IMG/VR virus record: IMGVR_UViG_3300042452_001204
Coordinates: 1 to 53,298 of that record
Origin: a virus
Reading direction: 5' to 3' (one strand)
Length of the DNA stretch: 53,298 nt
Shown: in pieces, positions 32,256-40,840 of the stretch
Layout of the letters: each line of letters opens with the position of its first letter
Position numbering within the stretch: the first letter of the stretch is position 1
Notes under the pieces: generated by a model
Told to the model about the DNA's origin: nothing
Seen by the model: the letters and a program-made list of their open reading frames with translations, nothing else
Database searches by the model: none
Position numbers and translations under genes: made by a program

Positions 32256-33902
32256 ATGGAAAAATCTAAACTAAAGATATTGATGTGTTCCGAAGCAAGT
32301 TTTATTAATTCTGGCTTTGGAAAATATGCATATGAAATTTTATCTAGATGGCATAAAACAAATAAGTATATAGTTGCAGAGTTTGCTTCTTATGGTATGG
32401 TTAATGATCCAAGAGATAAGAACATAGATTGGATATATTATGCCAATGCTGTTAGAGATAGTGATCCTAGATATAAAGAGTATATGTCTAGAACAGATAA
32501 TCAGTTTGGTCGATGGAGATTTGAAAAAGTATTATTAGATTTTAAACCAGATGTTGTTGTTGATGTTAGAGATTTTTGGATGACAGGATATCAATCCATA
32601 TCCCCATTACGAAGTTATTTTCATCATATTTTGATGCCAACTGTAGATTCAGCACCACAACAAGAAGAATGGATCGATATATTTTTATCTACAGATGCCA
32701 TCTTTACATATAGCGATTGGGGGGCAAAAGTTCTAAAAGAACAAACAAACAATAAAATAAAATATATCAGCACAACAAGTCCAGGGGTCAATCTCGATAT
32801 CTTTAATATAAAAGATACAAAGTCTTTACGACGCCAATTTGGTATACCGGAGGATGCTTTTATTTTTGGGTCCGTAATGAGAAATCAAAAACGCAAGCTA
32901 ATCCCTGAGCTGTTTAATTCGTTGCGTAAGATATTATCCATACTTGAATCAGAGCAATCTAAACAAAAGATCTATCTATATTTACATACCACATATCCAG
33001 ATATGGGATGGGATATACCAGAATTATTAAGTCAATATAATATAGCAAATAATGTTATATTCACTTATTTATGTAAAAATTGTCAAAATATAGAGCCTTC
33101 TGTTTTTAGTGGTGCTCAAAAAATTTGTAATAAATGTTTGAACAAAAGCTCTCAATTTCCATCTGTGTCGAATGGAGTCTCTGATACTCAATTAAGCGAC
33201 ATATATAACATATTCGATATATATGTTCAATATGCTATTTGCGAAGGATTTGGTATGCCTCAAGTAGAAGCAGGCGCTTGCGGTATACCAATAGCCACAG
33301 TTAATTATAGTGCTATGGTAGATATTATAGAGAAATTGAATGCTTATAAAATTAATGTCAAAAGCTATTTCAAAGAAATAGAAACTAAAGCTATAAGAGT
33401 ATATCCAGATAATGATGATCTTATTAAGATTATTATAGAATATATGAACATGCCATTTCCAATTAGAAACAAAAAAAGATTAGAAACTAGACAACTTACA
33501 GAGAAATTTTATAATTGGGATAATATTACTAAATTATGGGAAAATTATTTTGATCAATTAGAATTTAGAGCAAACTGGTTATCTCCATTAGGTCAATTAC
33601 AAAAACCACCAAAACCAAAAGATAATAAAGAAAATATTATTCAAATTATTAATATGTGTAATGATTATCTTAAAAACGCAGATTTATTATCATCATCTAA
33701 ATTTTTAAGTATGTTACAGAGTGCTGATTATGGATTCACATATGCTTCTCCAACACAAATATCTAACTATTCAATAGATAATGTATACGATTATGTTAAT
33801 ACGATGATTGATAATAATAATAGGTCCGAAGAAGCAAGAGCTAATACTCAATTTATTGAAGAAGACTTTGTGCAATATGCACATTTAAAGAGTAACACAT
33901 GA
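32256..33902 (+). CDS. Glycosyltransferase, GT-B type (group 1)
   Basis: A 548-residue protein. The N-terminal Rossmann half starts KILMCSEASFINSGFGKYA (residues 7-25). The C-terminal half has FIFGSVMRNQKRKLIPEL and CEGFGMPQVEAGACGIPI (about 329-346), the E-x-G / E signature of group 1 glycosyltransferases. Between them is an unusual zinc-ribbon-like insert (CKNCQN and CNKCLN, about 271-295). It transfers a sugar from a nucleotide donor; the acceptor is unknown. It opens an eight-gene overlapping cluster. The start lies just after a hairpin; a later ATG at 32282 (MCSEASF) would remove the first strand. Confidence 0.8.
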   Translation: MEKSKLKILMCSEASFINSGFGKYAYEILSRWHKTNKYIVAEFASYGMVNDPRDKNIDWIYYANAVRDSDPRYKEYMSRTDNQFGRWRFEKVLLDFKPDVVVDVRDFWMTGYQSISPLRSYFHHILMPTVDSAPQQEEWIDIFLSTDAIFTYSDWGAKVLKEQTNNKIKYISTTSPGVNLDIFNIKDTKSLRRQFGIPEDAFIFGSVMRNQKRKLIPELFNSLRKILSILESEQSKQKIYLYLHTTYPDMGWDIPELLSQYNIANNVIFTYLCKNCQNIEPSVFSGAQKICNKCLNKSSQFPSVSNGVSDTQLSDIYNIFDIYVQYAICEGFGMPQVEAGACGIPIATVNYSAMVDIIEKLNAYKINVKSYFKEIETKAIRVYPDNDDLIKIIIEYMNMPFPIRNKKRLETRQLTEKFYNWDNITKLWENYFDQLEFRANWLSPLGQLQKPPKPKDNKENIIQIINMCNDYLKNADLLSSSKFLSMLQSADYGFTYASPTQISNYSIDNVYDYVNTMIDNNNRSEEARANTQFIEEDFVQYAHLKSNT

Positions 33903-34861
33903 ATATTTTATATATAGGACCGTATAGATTAGCTAATAATGCGGGTTTAGAATCAACTAATCTGCTATATAATCTTATGGAACTTGGTCATAATATTACA
34001 GCTAGATCCGTATTCGATGGAACAAATCCTATTAAGGATAAAGAAATAATATCCGTGTTTGAAAATATAGAGCAAAATAAATATTCTAAATTTGATTTAC
34101 TTATTCAGCATCTACCTATCTCAAGAATTGTAAAAACTTCAAAAATCAAGAATAATATCTACTGGCCGATACTAGACAATACGGGATTGTCTCCAATTGA
34201 AAAAAAGAAATGTGAATTAATAAGTCAAGATGGACTGCTAATATATAGCACAAATTCCGATAAAACTATTTTGGGTACTTGTAATATATCTAATTTGATG
34301 AAACTAAATTATATAATTAATGATAAGCTATTATCCAAAAATTCTAGTATATTTAATTTTGGTATCTATAATAGACATAAAAAATATTATACAATTGTCG
34401 ATGCGACTATGGAATACACTATACAAAATCTGATTATTAATTTTGTGACAAAATTTCAGAACAAAGACTATTGTTTGGTAGTATTCTTACCAAATACGAC
34501 TCAAAACTTATTAGATCAGTATCAGAAATATATAAAAGAGATATATACAATATTTGATATTAATTTTTCTATCAATAAAATTCTCATTGTGCCGATAGAC
34601 CATAATGTAGATGCTCTAGTATCGGCGCATAAAACAGGAGATATCTATATTTCCTTAAAAGATAATATACAGACTATCTTATCGTCTAGTCTTGGTAAAA
34701 ATATTATTTATTATAAATCAGAACCAATACTATCATACGAAAAAAATAATCTTAAAAAATATGGAACTATAGAATATAAAGAAAAATTAGACTTGGATCA
34801 ACCAAGTATAATAAAAAATATCGATAACCTAAAAGAGATTATAGGAAGATATGCTCAATAA
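33899..34861 (+). CDS. Glycosyltransferase-like protein, degenerate GT-B
   Basis: A 320-residue protein. The opening NILYIGPYRLANNAGLEST (about 2-20) is a GT-B Rossmann start. The rest keeps a general two-domain layout (FNFGIYNRHKKYYTI as the domain 2 start, IVPIDHNVDALVSAHKTGDIYISL near the donor site) but lacks the clear E-x-x-G-x-x-x-x-E motif. (The last pattern covers about residues 231-254.) It may be a regulatory or inactive partner of the GT encoded upstream, or a divergent enzyme. ATGA overlap with the upstream gene. Confidence 0.5.
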   Translation: MNILYIGPYRLANNAGLESTNLLYNLMELGHNITARSVFDGTNPIKDKEIISVFENIEQNKYSKFDLLIQHLPISRIVKTSKIKNNIYWPILDNTGLSPIEKKKCELISQDGLLIYSTNSDKTILGTCNISNLMKLNYIINDKLLSKNSSIFNFGIYNRHKKYYTIVDATMEYTIQNLIINFVTKFQNKDYCLVVFLPNTTQNLLDQYQKYIKEIYTIFDINFSINKILIVPIDHNVDALVSAHKTGDIYISLKDNIQTILSSSLGKNIIYYKSEPILSYEKNNLKKYGTIEYKEKLDLDQPSIIKNIDNLKEIIGRYAQ

Positions 34862-35708
34862 TATAGCTACCAGTAATATCATTAGTAGTATTTTTAGTAA
34901 AAATACGCTATTATATAATGGTAAAAAAGATTTATTTTTAACCACTTTATTACAGTGCGAGTCAATTAATATTATAGATTCGCCATCTCAACCATTTTCT
35001 ATTTTACTCTCTGATAATCCGATAGATTATTCACAAACATCTATAAAAAATAGCTTAATGTATCATGTTAATAGTTTAATATTATTTCATAAAGAACCAC
35101 CACAAGCTCTTAAAAAAGAAGATAAAGCAATTCTTGACAAAAAATTAAAGAATTCTTACAGACTGTTTTTCTCAAAAGATATAGAGAAATCTTGGGGTTT
35201 AGCAACTATAGAAAAAAATATAAATATTGAATATGGAGTCATAAGAATAGATGAAAAAGATAAAAATAAAAATGTATGCGTAGTTAATCTTAATAAAGAT
35301 AATGGTATACAAAATTTATATCAACATATTAAAAATACTATTATCGATTGTGATCTAATAGATGCGCATACTGATGGTGATGAAGTATTAAAGATATTAT
35401 CACAATATAAAATATGTATTATTCCACACGATACATATGATGCATTATTAGCTGCTTCTTTCGGAGGACTGGTTTATACATCATCAAGTCAGATAGACAA
35501 ATCCATAAGCAATATAGCATATATAAAAGACTACAATACTATTAATGATCGGTTAAAAAACGATTTGAACCAATGGGATAATATAAATAGTTTATTAAAA
35601 CAAAATCAGTCATACATACATGATAAATACAATATAGACAAATTCTATAGCGAATTTAATAATATCTGTACTTCTATTTCTAGAAAAGCATTTACATATG
35701 AAACGTAA
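34851..35708 (+). CDS. Glycosyltransferase-like hypothetical protein
   Basis: A 285-residue protein with no clear motif. The region ILSQYKICIIPHDTYDALL and AASFGGLVYTSS (about residues 180-211) resembles the donor-binding end of GT-B enzymes (E..A.G.PV), but the acidic residues are missing. It overlaps the genes on both sides by 11 bases. Its partner status within the glycosyltransferase cluster is inferred from order and this pattern. Confidence 0.4.
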   Translation: MLNNIATSNIISSIFSKNTLLYNGKKDLFLTTLLQCESINIIDSPSQPFSILLSDNPIDYSQTSIKNSLMYHVNSLILFHKEPPQALKKEDKAILDKKLKNSYRLFFSKDIEKSWGLATIEKNINIEYGVIRIDEKDKNKNVCVVNLNKDNGIQNLYQHIKNTIIDCDLIDAHTDGDEVLKILSQYKICIIPHDTYDALLAASFGGLVYTSSSQIDKSISNIAYIKDYNTINDRLKNDLNQWDNINSLLKQNQSYIHDKYNIDKFYSEFNNICTSISRKAFTYET

Positions 35709-36105
35709 TCTAATTATAACAGTCGATTCTTCTATTAAACAAGATGGTTTTGTGCATATTAATCAAATATCTTCGATCATTAATTATTCCTGTGACTCTA
35801 TCATTCTAGACTGTTTAGAATATCTGCAAGAAAAAGATCATGCCGTAGTATTTAATGTTCTACTAGAAAAATTAAGACCAACTGGCAGATTGGTTGTCTC
35901 GATAAGTAATGCTAAAGATATAGCCAATAATTTTGTTAATGCAACAATATCATCCGGTGACTTTTTAAGATTTTTTATTAACAAACAGAGCCTATTAAGT
36001 ATCGAATCTATATATACTTTTATTGATTTCAAACATTATGATATTTTAACACTAGATACCGATGACACATCTATAACTATAGTAATAGAAAGAAAAAATA
36101 TATGA
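35698..36105 (+). CDS. Truncated methyltransferase-like protein
   Basis: A 135-residue protein. The stretch SIILDCLEYLQEKDHAVVF and LLEKLRPTGRLVVSISN (about residues 37-71) matches the 'vLEHv.d....l.e..R.LkPgG.l.isvpN' region of class I SAM methyltransferases. The N-terminal SAM-binding motif (G-x-G-x-G) is absent, so it may be inactive or depend on a partner. It lies in the overlapping glycosyltransferase cluster. Confidence 0.45.
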   Translation: MKRNLIITVDSSIKQDGFVHINQISSIINYSCDSIILDCLEYLQEKDHAVVFNVLLEKLRPTGRLVVSISNAKDIANNFVNATISSGDFLRFFINKQSLLSIESIYTFIDFKHYDILTLDTDDTSITIVIERKNI

Positions 36106-36827
36106 GCAATACCATATGCGAAAAATGTCTTTTTGCTCAGAATATTTCTAATCCTATGCCTTGTTCTTTTAGTATACCAAGTCTTATAAAAGATATCCAT
36201 AATATTGTAGAAAAAAATAATTATTTTGTTATTAATAACTACACATGTAGATATGGTTTTAGTAAAAATATTTATCAAGAAAATATCGATAAGTTTAATG
36301 ATACAGATATGATGGAGTATGTTAAGCAACAAAATATTGTCAAATATTCCTTGGCTCTTATTACTAGTAATATAACATTTAAAGATACTATAGAAAACTT
36401 AAACGCTTTATCGATCAAACCGGAATATATCACTATTATTTGTTATGGCAACGGCTACGACATACACGAGATGCTGCAACAAAAATTACCAAAATTCATA
36501 AAATATAAAGTTCATTCTTTTCTTGAGAATATTCCTTCTCCAAAAGCATTACATGTTGCTCTAGAAACAAATAAAAACAAGACAGGAAATCTACTTTGGA
36601 TTCTAGATGATGAAAGTATTGCTTATGTCTCCAAGTACGATAGTATACAGAATATTAACTATATGATAAATGTTGAGCAAAAATCTGCTCACTATTATAG
36701 ATGTAATAAAATTGATTCTAGTTTTAATGGTATTTTTATTAATACAGATAATTATTGGGCTCTTTCAAAAACACAAGACTACACAATAGAAAATAATCAA
36801 AATACTTTAGTTATAAACTATGATTGA
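36102..36827 (+). CDS. Cys-rich protein with possible GT-A-like fold
   Basis: A 241-residue protein. The N-terminal region CEKCLFAQNISNPMPCSF plus NNYTCRYGFS (about residues 6-50) is a conserved-looking four-Cys cluster, probably a metal site. The rest contains ALITSNITFKDTIENLNAL and ITIICYGNGYDI (about 81-120), which resembles a glycosyltransferase A start, and GNLLWILDDES (about 158-168) with an acidic DD like a D-x-D variant. Similar Cys-start proteins are seen beside phage glycosyltransferases. Its role is inferred. Confidence 0.4.
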   Translation: MSNTICEKCLFAQNISNPMPCSFSIPSLIKDIHNIVEKNNYFVINNYTCRYGFSKNIYQENIDKFNDTDMMEYVKQQNIVKYSLALITSNITFKDTIENLNALSIKPEYITIICYGNGYDIHEMLQQKLPKFIKYKVHSFLENIPSPKALHVALETNKNKTGNLLWILDDESIAYVSKYDSIQNINYMINVEQKSAHYYRCNKIDSSFNGIFINTDNYWALSKTQDYTIENNQNTLVINYD

Positions 36828-37488
36828 TATTCTTATTATTACTCCAGAAATTACAAAAGGCATGAAGTCTGTTGGCTCAAAGTGTTTATTACCATTAAGA
36901 AAAAATCTAAGCGTTATTGAGTATCAAATAGCGCAAGCGCAAAAAATAACAAAACAATCGCATATAACCATTAATATAGGGTTCGATTCTGAAAAAATTA
37001 TATCCAAATTATATCGATATAGAACAATCAGATATTTAGTAAATCATGACTATAACAATACGAATCAAGCTAAAAATCTATTATTATATATAGATCAATA
37101 TAAACCTAAAAATTTATTAATTTTGAGTAGTGGATTATTATTAAAAGAAAATACAATAGAAAAGACTCATCTTCAAGCAGAATGTAAAATATTTATGTTA
37201 CATAAACATAAAAACAATTTTTCTATAGGATCTTCTATGTCTAAAAATTTAGAGTATTTATTTTTTGATATGGATGAACCATGGACAGAGATTGTATATT
37301 TGAATGAAGATGCGATTAATATTCTATCTACTTGCGATAGAAATATATTTAAACAAATGTATCTTTTCGAAGTAATAAATTTTTTACTAAGTAAAAATAT
37401 AAAGTTCACAAAAGTTTATATTAATAAAGGCAGTATTATGAAAATTAATAACTATAAAGATCTTGATAAAGCGAAAGTATTTATATGA
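36820..37488 (+). CDS. Nucleotidyltransferase-like protein (sugar- or choline-phosphate type)
   Basis: A 222-residue protein. The start IDILIITPEITKGMKSVGSK and CLLPLRKNLSVIEYQIAQA resemble a nucleotidyltransferase ('IILAAG.G.R....PK.l..l....li.'), but the Gly-rich loop is degraded. VNHDYNNTNQAKNLLLYI (about residues 72-89) matches the 'N..Y..tNn..SL' block of LicC-type enzymes. The active site looks incomplete. It may prepare an activated precursor for the cluster or be a relic. (First pattern: residues 2-21.). Confidence 0.45.
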   Translation: MIDILIITPEITKGMKSVGSKCLLPLRKNLSVIEYQIAQAQKITKQSHITINIGFDSEKIISKLYRYRTIRYLVNHDYNNTNQAKNLLLYIDQYKPKNLLILSSGLLLKENTIEKTHLQAECKIFMLHKHKNNFSIGSSMSKNLEYLFFDMDEPWTEIVYLNEDAINILSTCDRNIFKQMYLFEVINFLLSKNIKFTKVYINKGSIMKINNYKDLDKAKVFI

Positions 37489-38204
37489 CAACAAAAATAG
37501 TTGTACAGAAATTAAATGATAAATTTATTAATAATATTGAATTATCAACAACTCCATTTTGTAATAAAAAAGTATTGAATATAACAGGATATCTATATAG
37601 GATATATTATATAGAAAAATTTACCCATATAATATTTGCAGCTTCATTATTAGATAATGAAATTAATCAATTCATTGATGAGTTTGGTACTACAGTAAAT
37701 ATCTTTATTTATAATGACACAACAAAATATATTGAACACCATCCTAATCTTAAAGGAGTTATTCAGAAAACAAAGACTGATTCAAAAAATAAAATTATCA
37801 CTATACCTAAATTAGTTAATAATGAAATTTATTATAGCGATAACTCTATACCTAAATATGATAGCATAGTTTGCTTTTTAGACAATATAGAATCTTTACC
37901 AGAAGCTTTAAATAATTATCTTTATCCACAATCTATATTATCTATTAAATTATTTAATAATAGCTCTATAATACATCCTCAAAATTTAGGACTTCTTTTT
38001 GAATATGATAAGGCAAGGATTCTTAAACAAAACAAATATTATTTGGCATTAACAGACGACTACGTTCCAGAAGCATGGGCTTGTGGAGCATTAGCGCTAG
38101 ATATTGACGATCTGAATTCATTAACACCAAGTAAATATAAACATACAAAAAGTTTTCAGTCTTATTCTAATTTTTTAAAGGTATTAATCAGTGATAAAAA
38201 ATAA
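37485..38204 (+). CDS. Hypothetical protein with GT-like C-terminal motif
   Basis: A 239-residue protein. Most of it is unrecognised. Residues about 192-205 (DYVPEAWACGALAL) resemble the 'PEA.A.G.p.l' donor-site loop of GT-B enzymes. It overlaps the upstream gene (ATGA) and the downstream GTG-start gene by 14 bases. It is probably part of the same glycan pathway or complex. Confidence 0.4.
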   Translation: MTTKIVVQKLNDKFINNIELSTTPFCNKKVLNITGYLYRIYYIEKFTHIIFAASLLDNEINQFIDEFGTTVNIFIYNDTTKYIEHHPNLKGVIQKTKTDSKNKIITIPKLVNNEIYYSDNSIPKYDSIVCFLDNIESLPEALNNYLYPQSILSIKLFNNSSIIHPQNLGLLFEYDKARILKQNKYYLALTDDYVPEAWACGALALDIDDLNSLTPSKYKHTKSFQSYSNFLKVLISDKK

Positions 38205-38649
38205 TATAGGATTTATGCTTATAAATATAGAAAATGATCAACACCATGATTCTATGCTACAAAATATTAGAAAATTGATAGATGCTAATCCATATAAAAA
38301 TATTGTTATATTTAATAGTATTTGTAATAAAATTACTACTTATAATATCCCTATCTTGCATCTGAGTCACGCTAAATTTTTTGAGGGCGACTTATGGCTA
38401 TTTGATTTAACTAGTGTTATTATTAGTAAGAACTTCACCAATCTTAATAAAAAAATACTATATTGTAATGACATGCCGTGGTTAAAAAATAGAACTAATA
38501 TATATAACGAATGGCTAAAGATTTACGATTCTGATCTAGATTTTGTAACTACCAATCAATATTTGTATGATATATACAGTATATGTTGGAAAAAACCATT
38601 AGATATTATGGAGAATTTCGATTATGAAAAAATACAACACATCGTATGA
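38191..38649 (+). CDS. Hypothetical protein at the end of the glycosyltransferase cluster
   Basis: A 152-residue protein starting at GTG (38191). Motifs are weak: an N-terminal strand-helix (IGFMLINIENDQHHD), a middle 'ILYCNDMPWLKNR', and an end 'SICWKKPLDIMENFDYEKI' like a short glycosyltransferase N-domain. It overlaps the nuclease gene that follows by 26 bases, the longest overlap in the cluster. Function unknown. Confidence 0.4.
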   Translation: MIKNNIGFMLINIENDQHHDSMLQNIRKLIDANPYKNIVIFNSICNKITTYNIPILHLSHAKFFEGDLWLFDLTSVIISKNFTNLNKKILYCNDMPWLKNRTNIYNEWLKIYDSDLDFVTTNQYLYDIYSICWKKPLDIMENFDYEKIQHIV

Positions 38650-39436
38650 CCAACTATCTGATCAAGATAAAAAAGATCTAATATTATCTTTATATTCATC
38701 AGAAGGTAAGAGCTTTGCTGATATAGCTACTATGTACGATACTTATGCTAATAGAATAAGACGAGACGCTAAAAAATATAATATAAAAATCAGAGATAAA
38801 AGCGAAGCTCAAAAAAATGCATTAAAAACTGGCAAACACTCTCATCCAACAAAAGGCAAAGAAAGATCAGAGGACACAAAACAAAAAATAGGGATGGGAG
38901 TATTAAACGCATGGGAAAATCTCGAAGACAACGAAATACAAAAAAGAAAGCTTAAAGCTAAACAAAATTGGGAAAATTTAGACGATAACACAAAAGAAAA
39001 CATACTTAAATCTGCTAATATGGCAGTAAGAACCACCAGCAAGGTAGGATCAAAATTAGAAAAATATCTACATAAAAGACTATTAAGTGATGGTTATAAA
39101 GTAGAGTTTCATAAAGAGCAAACACTGGTAAACACAAGGTTGCAAATTGACCTGTTCGTTCCTAGTATAAATCTAGCTATAGAAGTGGATGGTCCATCTC
39201 ACTTCACTCCTGTGTGGGGCCAAGAATCTTTAAAAAGAAATAAAAACTACGATAATAAAAAAGAAGGATTAATCATTGGTAAAGGATGGAACTTATTGAG
39301 AATTATACAAACTAAAGATTATTCTGATGCTCGTGCGTTTTTGATCTATGATCAAATACTACAGATTATAAAAACAAATCATTCTGATCTCATTTCTGGA
39401 CAACAGAAATTTATTATAAAGGATACCAATGGCTAA
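38624..39436 (+). CDS. NUMOD3-bearing Vsr/EDxHD-like nuclease (free-standing homing type)
   Basis: A 270-residue protein. Residues about 10-52 include a helix-turn-helix (SFADIATMYDTYANRIRRDA). Residues 65-130 contain repeated NUMOD3-like DNA-contact segments (HSHPTKGKERSEDTKQKI, NAWENLED, QNWENLDD). The catalytic domain is at about 140-250, with KVGSKLEKYLHKRL (Glu), LQIDLFVPSINLAIEVDG and SHF (Asp, Glu/Asp, His), then WNLLRIIQTKD. NUMOD3 plus a Vsr-type core is the layout of phage homing endonucleases. It is not inside a visible intron, so it may home between phages as a free-standing gene. Confidence 0.75.
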   Translation: MKKYNTSYDQLSDQDKKDLILSLYSSEGKSFADIATMYDTYANRIRRDAKKYNIKIRDKSEAQKNALKTGKHSHPTKGKERSEDTKQKIGMGVLNAWENLEDNEIQKRKLKAKQNWENLDDNTKENILKSANMAVRTTSKVGSKLEKYLHKRLLSDGYKVEFHKEQTLVNTRLQIDLFVPSINLAIEVDGPSHFTPVWGQESLKRNKNYDNKKEGLIIGKGWNLLRIIQTKDYSDARAFLIYDQILQIIKTNHSDLISGQQKFIIKDTNG

Positions 39437-40148
39437 AAAAGATAAAAATGAAGTTGCTGAAGATAATATTGTTGAAAAGAAAATTCCAACAATTGCTGAT
39501 TTAGACTGGACAGATTATGTTCTAGGGCTTTTATCTGACGATGAAAAGATTAGTGGCAATCCAACAACGGATGGTTTAAGGCGTATTTTTGAAACTGTTT
39601 TAAACTGTAGATTAATATCATCAACAAGTTTGGTTGTTCAATCTCCTAGTCCGGAAAATGAAAAAAGAGCAACGGTTATACACTCACTATCATACTGTTT
39701 AAATCCAACCCTTCAGGACTCAAACGGTTTAAATATTGTGTCTGTGGATGGCTCTGCGGACGTATACTGGGGTAACTGTGACAAGGTTTATAGGAATCAC
39801 CCGGTTGCTGTTGCAGAAACAAGGGCCGAGGGCAGAGCATTGCGCAGAGCATTAAGATTGCGCAAAGTAGTAGCGGCAGAAGAACTGTCCAAAGAAATCG
39901 AAGATCATCCTGATCAAAATAGTGTTAATAAAATTAGTAATCAACAAATTAATTTTATAGATGTTTTAGCTCAAAGACTAAATATTAATGTGACTAAACT
40001 ATTAGAAGAAAATAGTATAAAAACAGATAATATTTATAACTTGACTCATGAATCAGCCGTTGATATAATAAGATTATTGTCCAAGTACCAACAAAATATG
40101 GACAGTATTGCTGAAACTATATTAGGCTACTCAAACGAATGGAAGTAA
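39429..40148 (+). CDS. Possible single-strand annealing (Rad52-like) protein
   Basis: A 239-residue protein. Residues 20-130 form a mixed alpha/beta domain ending in HPVAVAETRAEGRALRRAL (about 121-139), similar in place to the 'A...A.TRA..RALR.AL' helix of Rad52/DdrA-like annealing proteins. The C-terminal 80 residues are helical and may form a small DNA-binding domain (ISNQQINFIDVLAQRLN). Adjacency to a zinc-ribbon gene and distance from recA support a recombination role. The assignment is tentative. Confidence 0.4.
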   Translation: MAKKDKNEVAEDNIVEKKIPTIADLDWTDYVLGLLSDDEKISGNPTTDGLRRIFETVLNCRLISSTSLVVQSPSPENEKRATVIHSLSYCLNPTLQDSNGLNIVSVDGSADVYWGNCDKVYRNHPVAVAETRAEGRALRRALRLRKVVAAEELSKEIEDHPDQNSVNKISNQQINFIDVLAQRLNINVTKLLEENSIKTDNIYNLTHESAVDIIRLLSKYQQNMDSIAETILGYSNEWK

Positions 40149-40151
40149 TTT

Positions 40152-40475
40152 ATGAAAGTTTTATATAAAGCTAATGATAAGCTACAATTTGAACTTGAGG
40201 CTAGTGGACAAAAAGAGATTTTTAAAGAACTGGCACTGATACAGGAAATTTTTAGTGAGTCCAAATGCGGCATGTGTGGTAGTACAAATCTTAAATTTGT
40301 GGTAAGAAATGTTGATGGAAATGATTACTACGAACTAAGATGTGCTGATTGTGGCGCTGTTCTAGCTTTTGGTCAACACAAAAAGGGTGGCACATTATTT
40401 CCAAAGCGTAAAGATGATAATGGAAATTATTTACCACATAATGGTTGGCATAAATGGACAAAAGATAAAGAATAG
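40152..40475 (+). CDS. Zinc-ribbon protein, phage ssDNA-binding type
   Basis: A 107-residue protein. An N-terminal helical region (ELALIQEIFSESK) leads to a zinc ribbon: CGMCGSTN (about 39-46) and RCADCGAVLAFGQHKKGG (about 63-80), ending LFPKRKDDNG. The pattern C-x-x-C, about 20 residues, C-x-x-C, then 'G....GG.LFPKRK' is common in phage proteins beside annealing proteins. It probably contacts nucleic acid. Its TAG (40473-40475) abuts the stop of the reverse-strand gene with no gap. Confidence 0.6.
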   Translation: MKVLYKANDKLQFELEASGQKEIFKELALIQEIFSESKCGMCGSTNLKFVVRNVDGNDYYELRCADCGAVLAFGQHKKGGTLFPKRKDDNGNYLPHNGWHKWTKDKE

Positions 40476-40838
40476 TTACCATTTATTCACTGGGCATTTT
40501 TCGCTATCCCAGCTTAATTTGCTAATATAATTTCGTGTTCTATTTATTGGACAGCCACACTGTAAACAGGATTGATTTTTAAAGAATTCGCAGCTCTCGC
40601 ATATTTTAAATCTTCTCTCTATTTCTTCATCTTTGGCTAACACAAAATTATTTTTAGCATGAGCGACCAAGCTTTTAGAGAAGTTTTTAATTTTTGTGCC
40701 AAATCCTGGCTCTTCTGATCTAATATCCATATAAGAACATGGAAAAATCGGTGGATTATTATCTTCAACAGTGATCTCTAGTCCACATTTTGAGCATTTG
40801 TAAGTGTTATCTCTTATGCTTATAAACTCACAAAACAT
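40476..40838 (-). CDS. Zinc-binding protein (DUF6171-like pattern)
   Basis: A 120-residue protein on the reverse strand. The N-terminus has CSKCGLEITVED and later PCSYMD. The C-terminus has CESCEFFKNQSCLQCGCPI and ends SEKCPVNKW. The sequence of Cys pairs and the final 'KCP..KW' follows the DUF6171 pattern of small phage and bacterial proteins. It is the last gene of the reverse-strand block, two bases after the giant gene. The role is unknown; a zinc-stabilised head or tail accessory is possible. Confidence 0.65.
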   Translation of the reverse strand: MFCEFISIRDNTYKCSKCGLEITVEDNNPPIFPCSYMDIRSEEPGFGTKIKNFSKSLVAHAKNNFVLAKDEEIERRFKICESCEFFKNQSCLQCGCPINRTRNYISKLSWDSEKCPVNKW

Positions 40839-40840
40839 AA

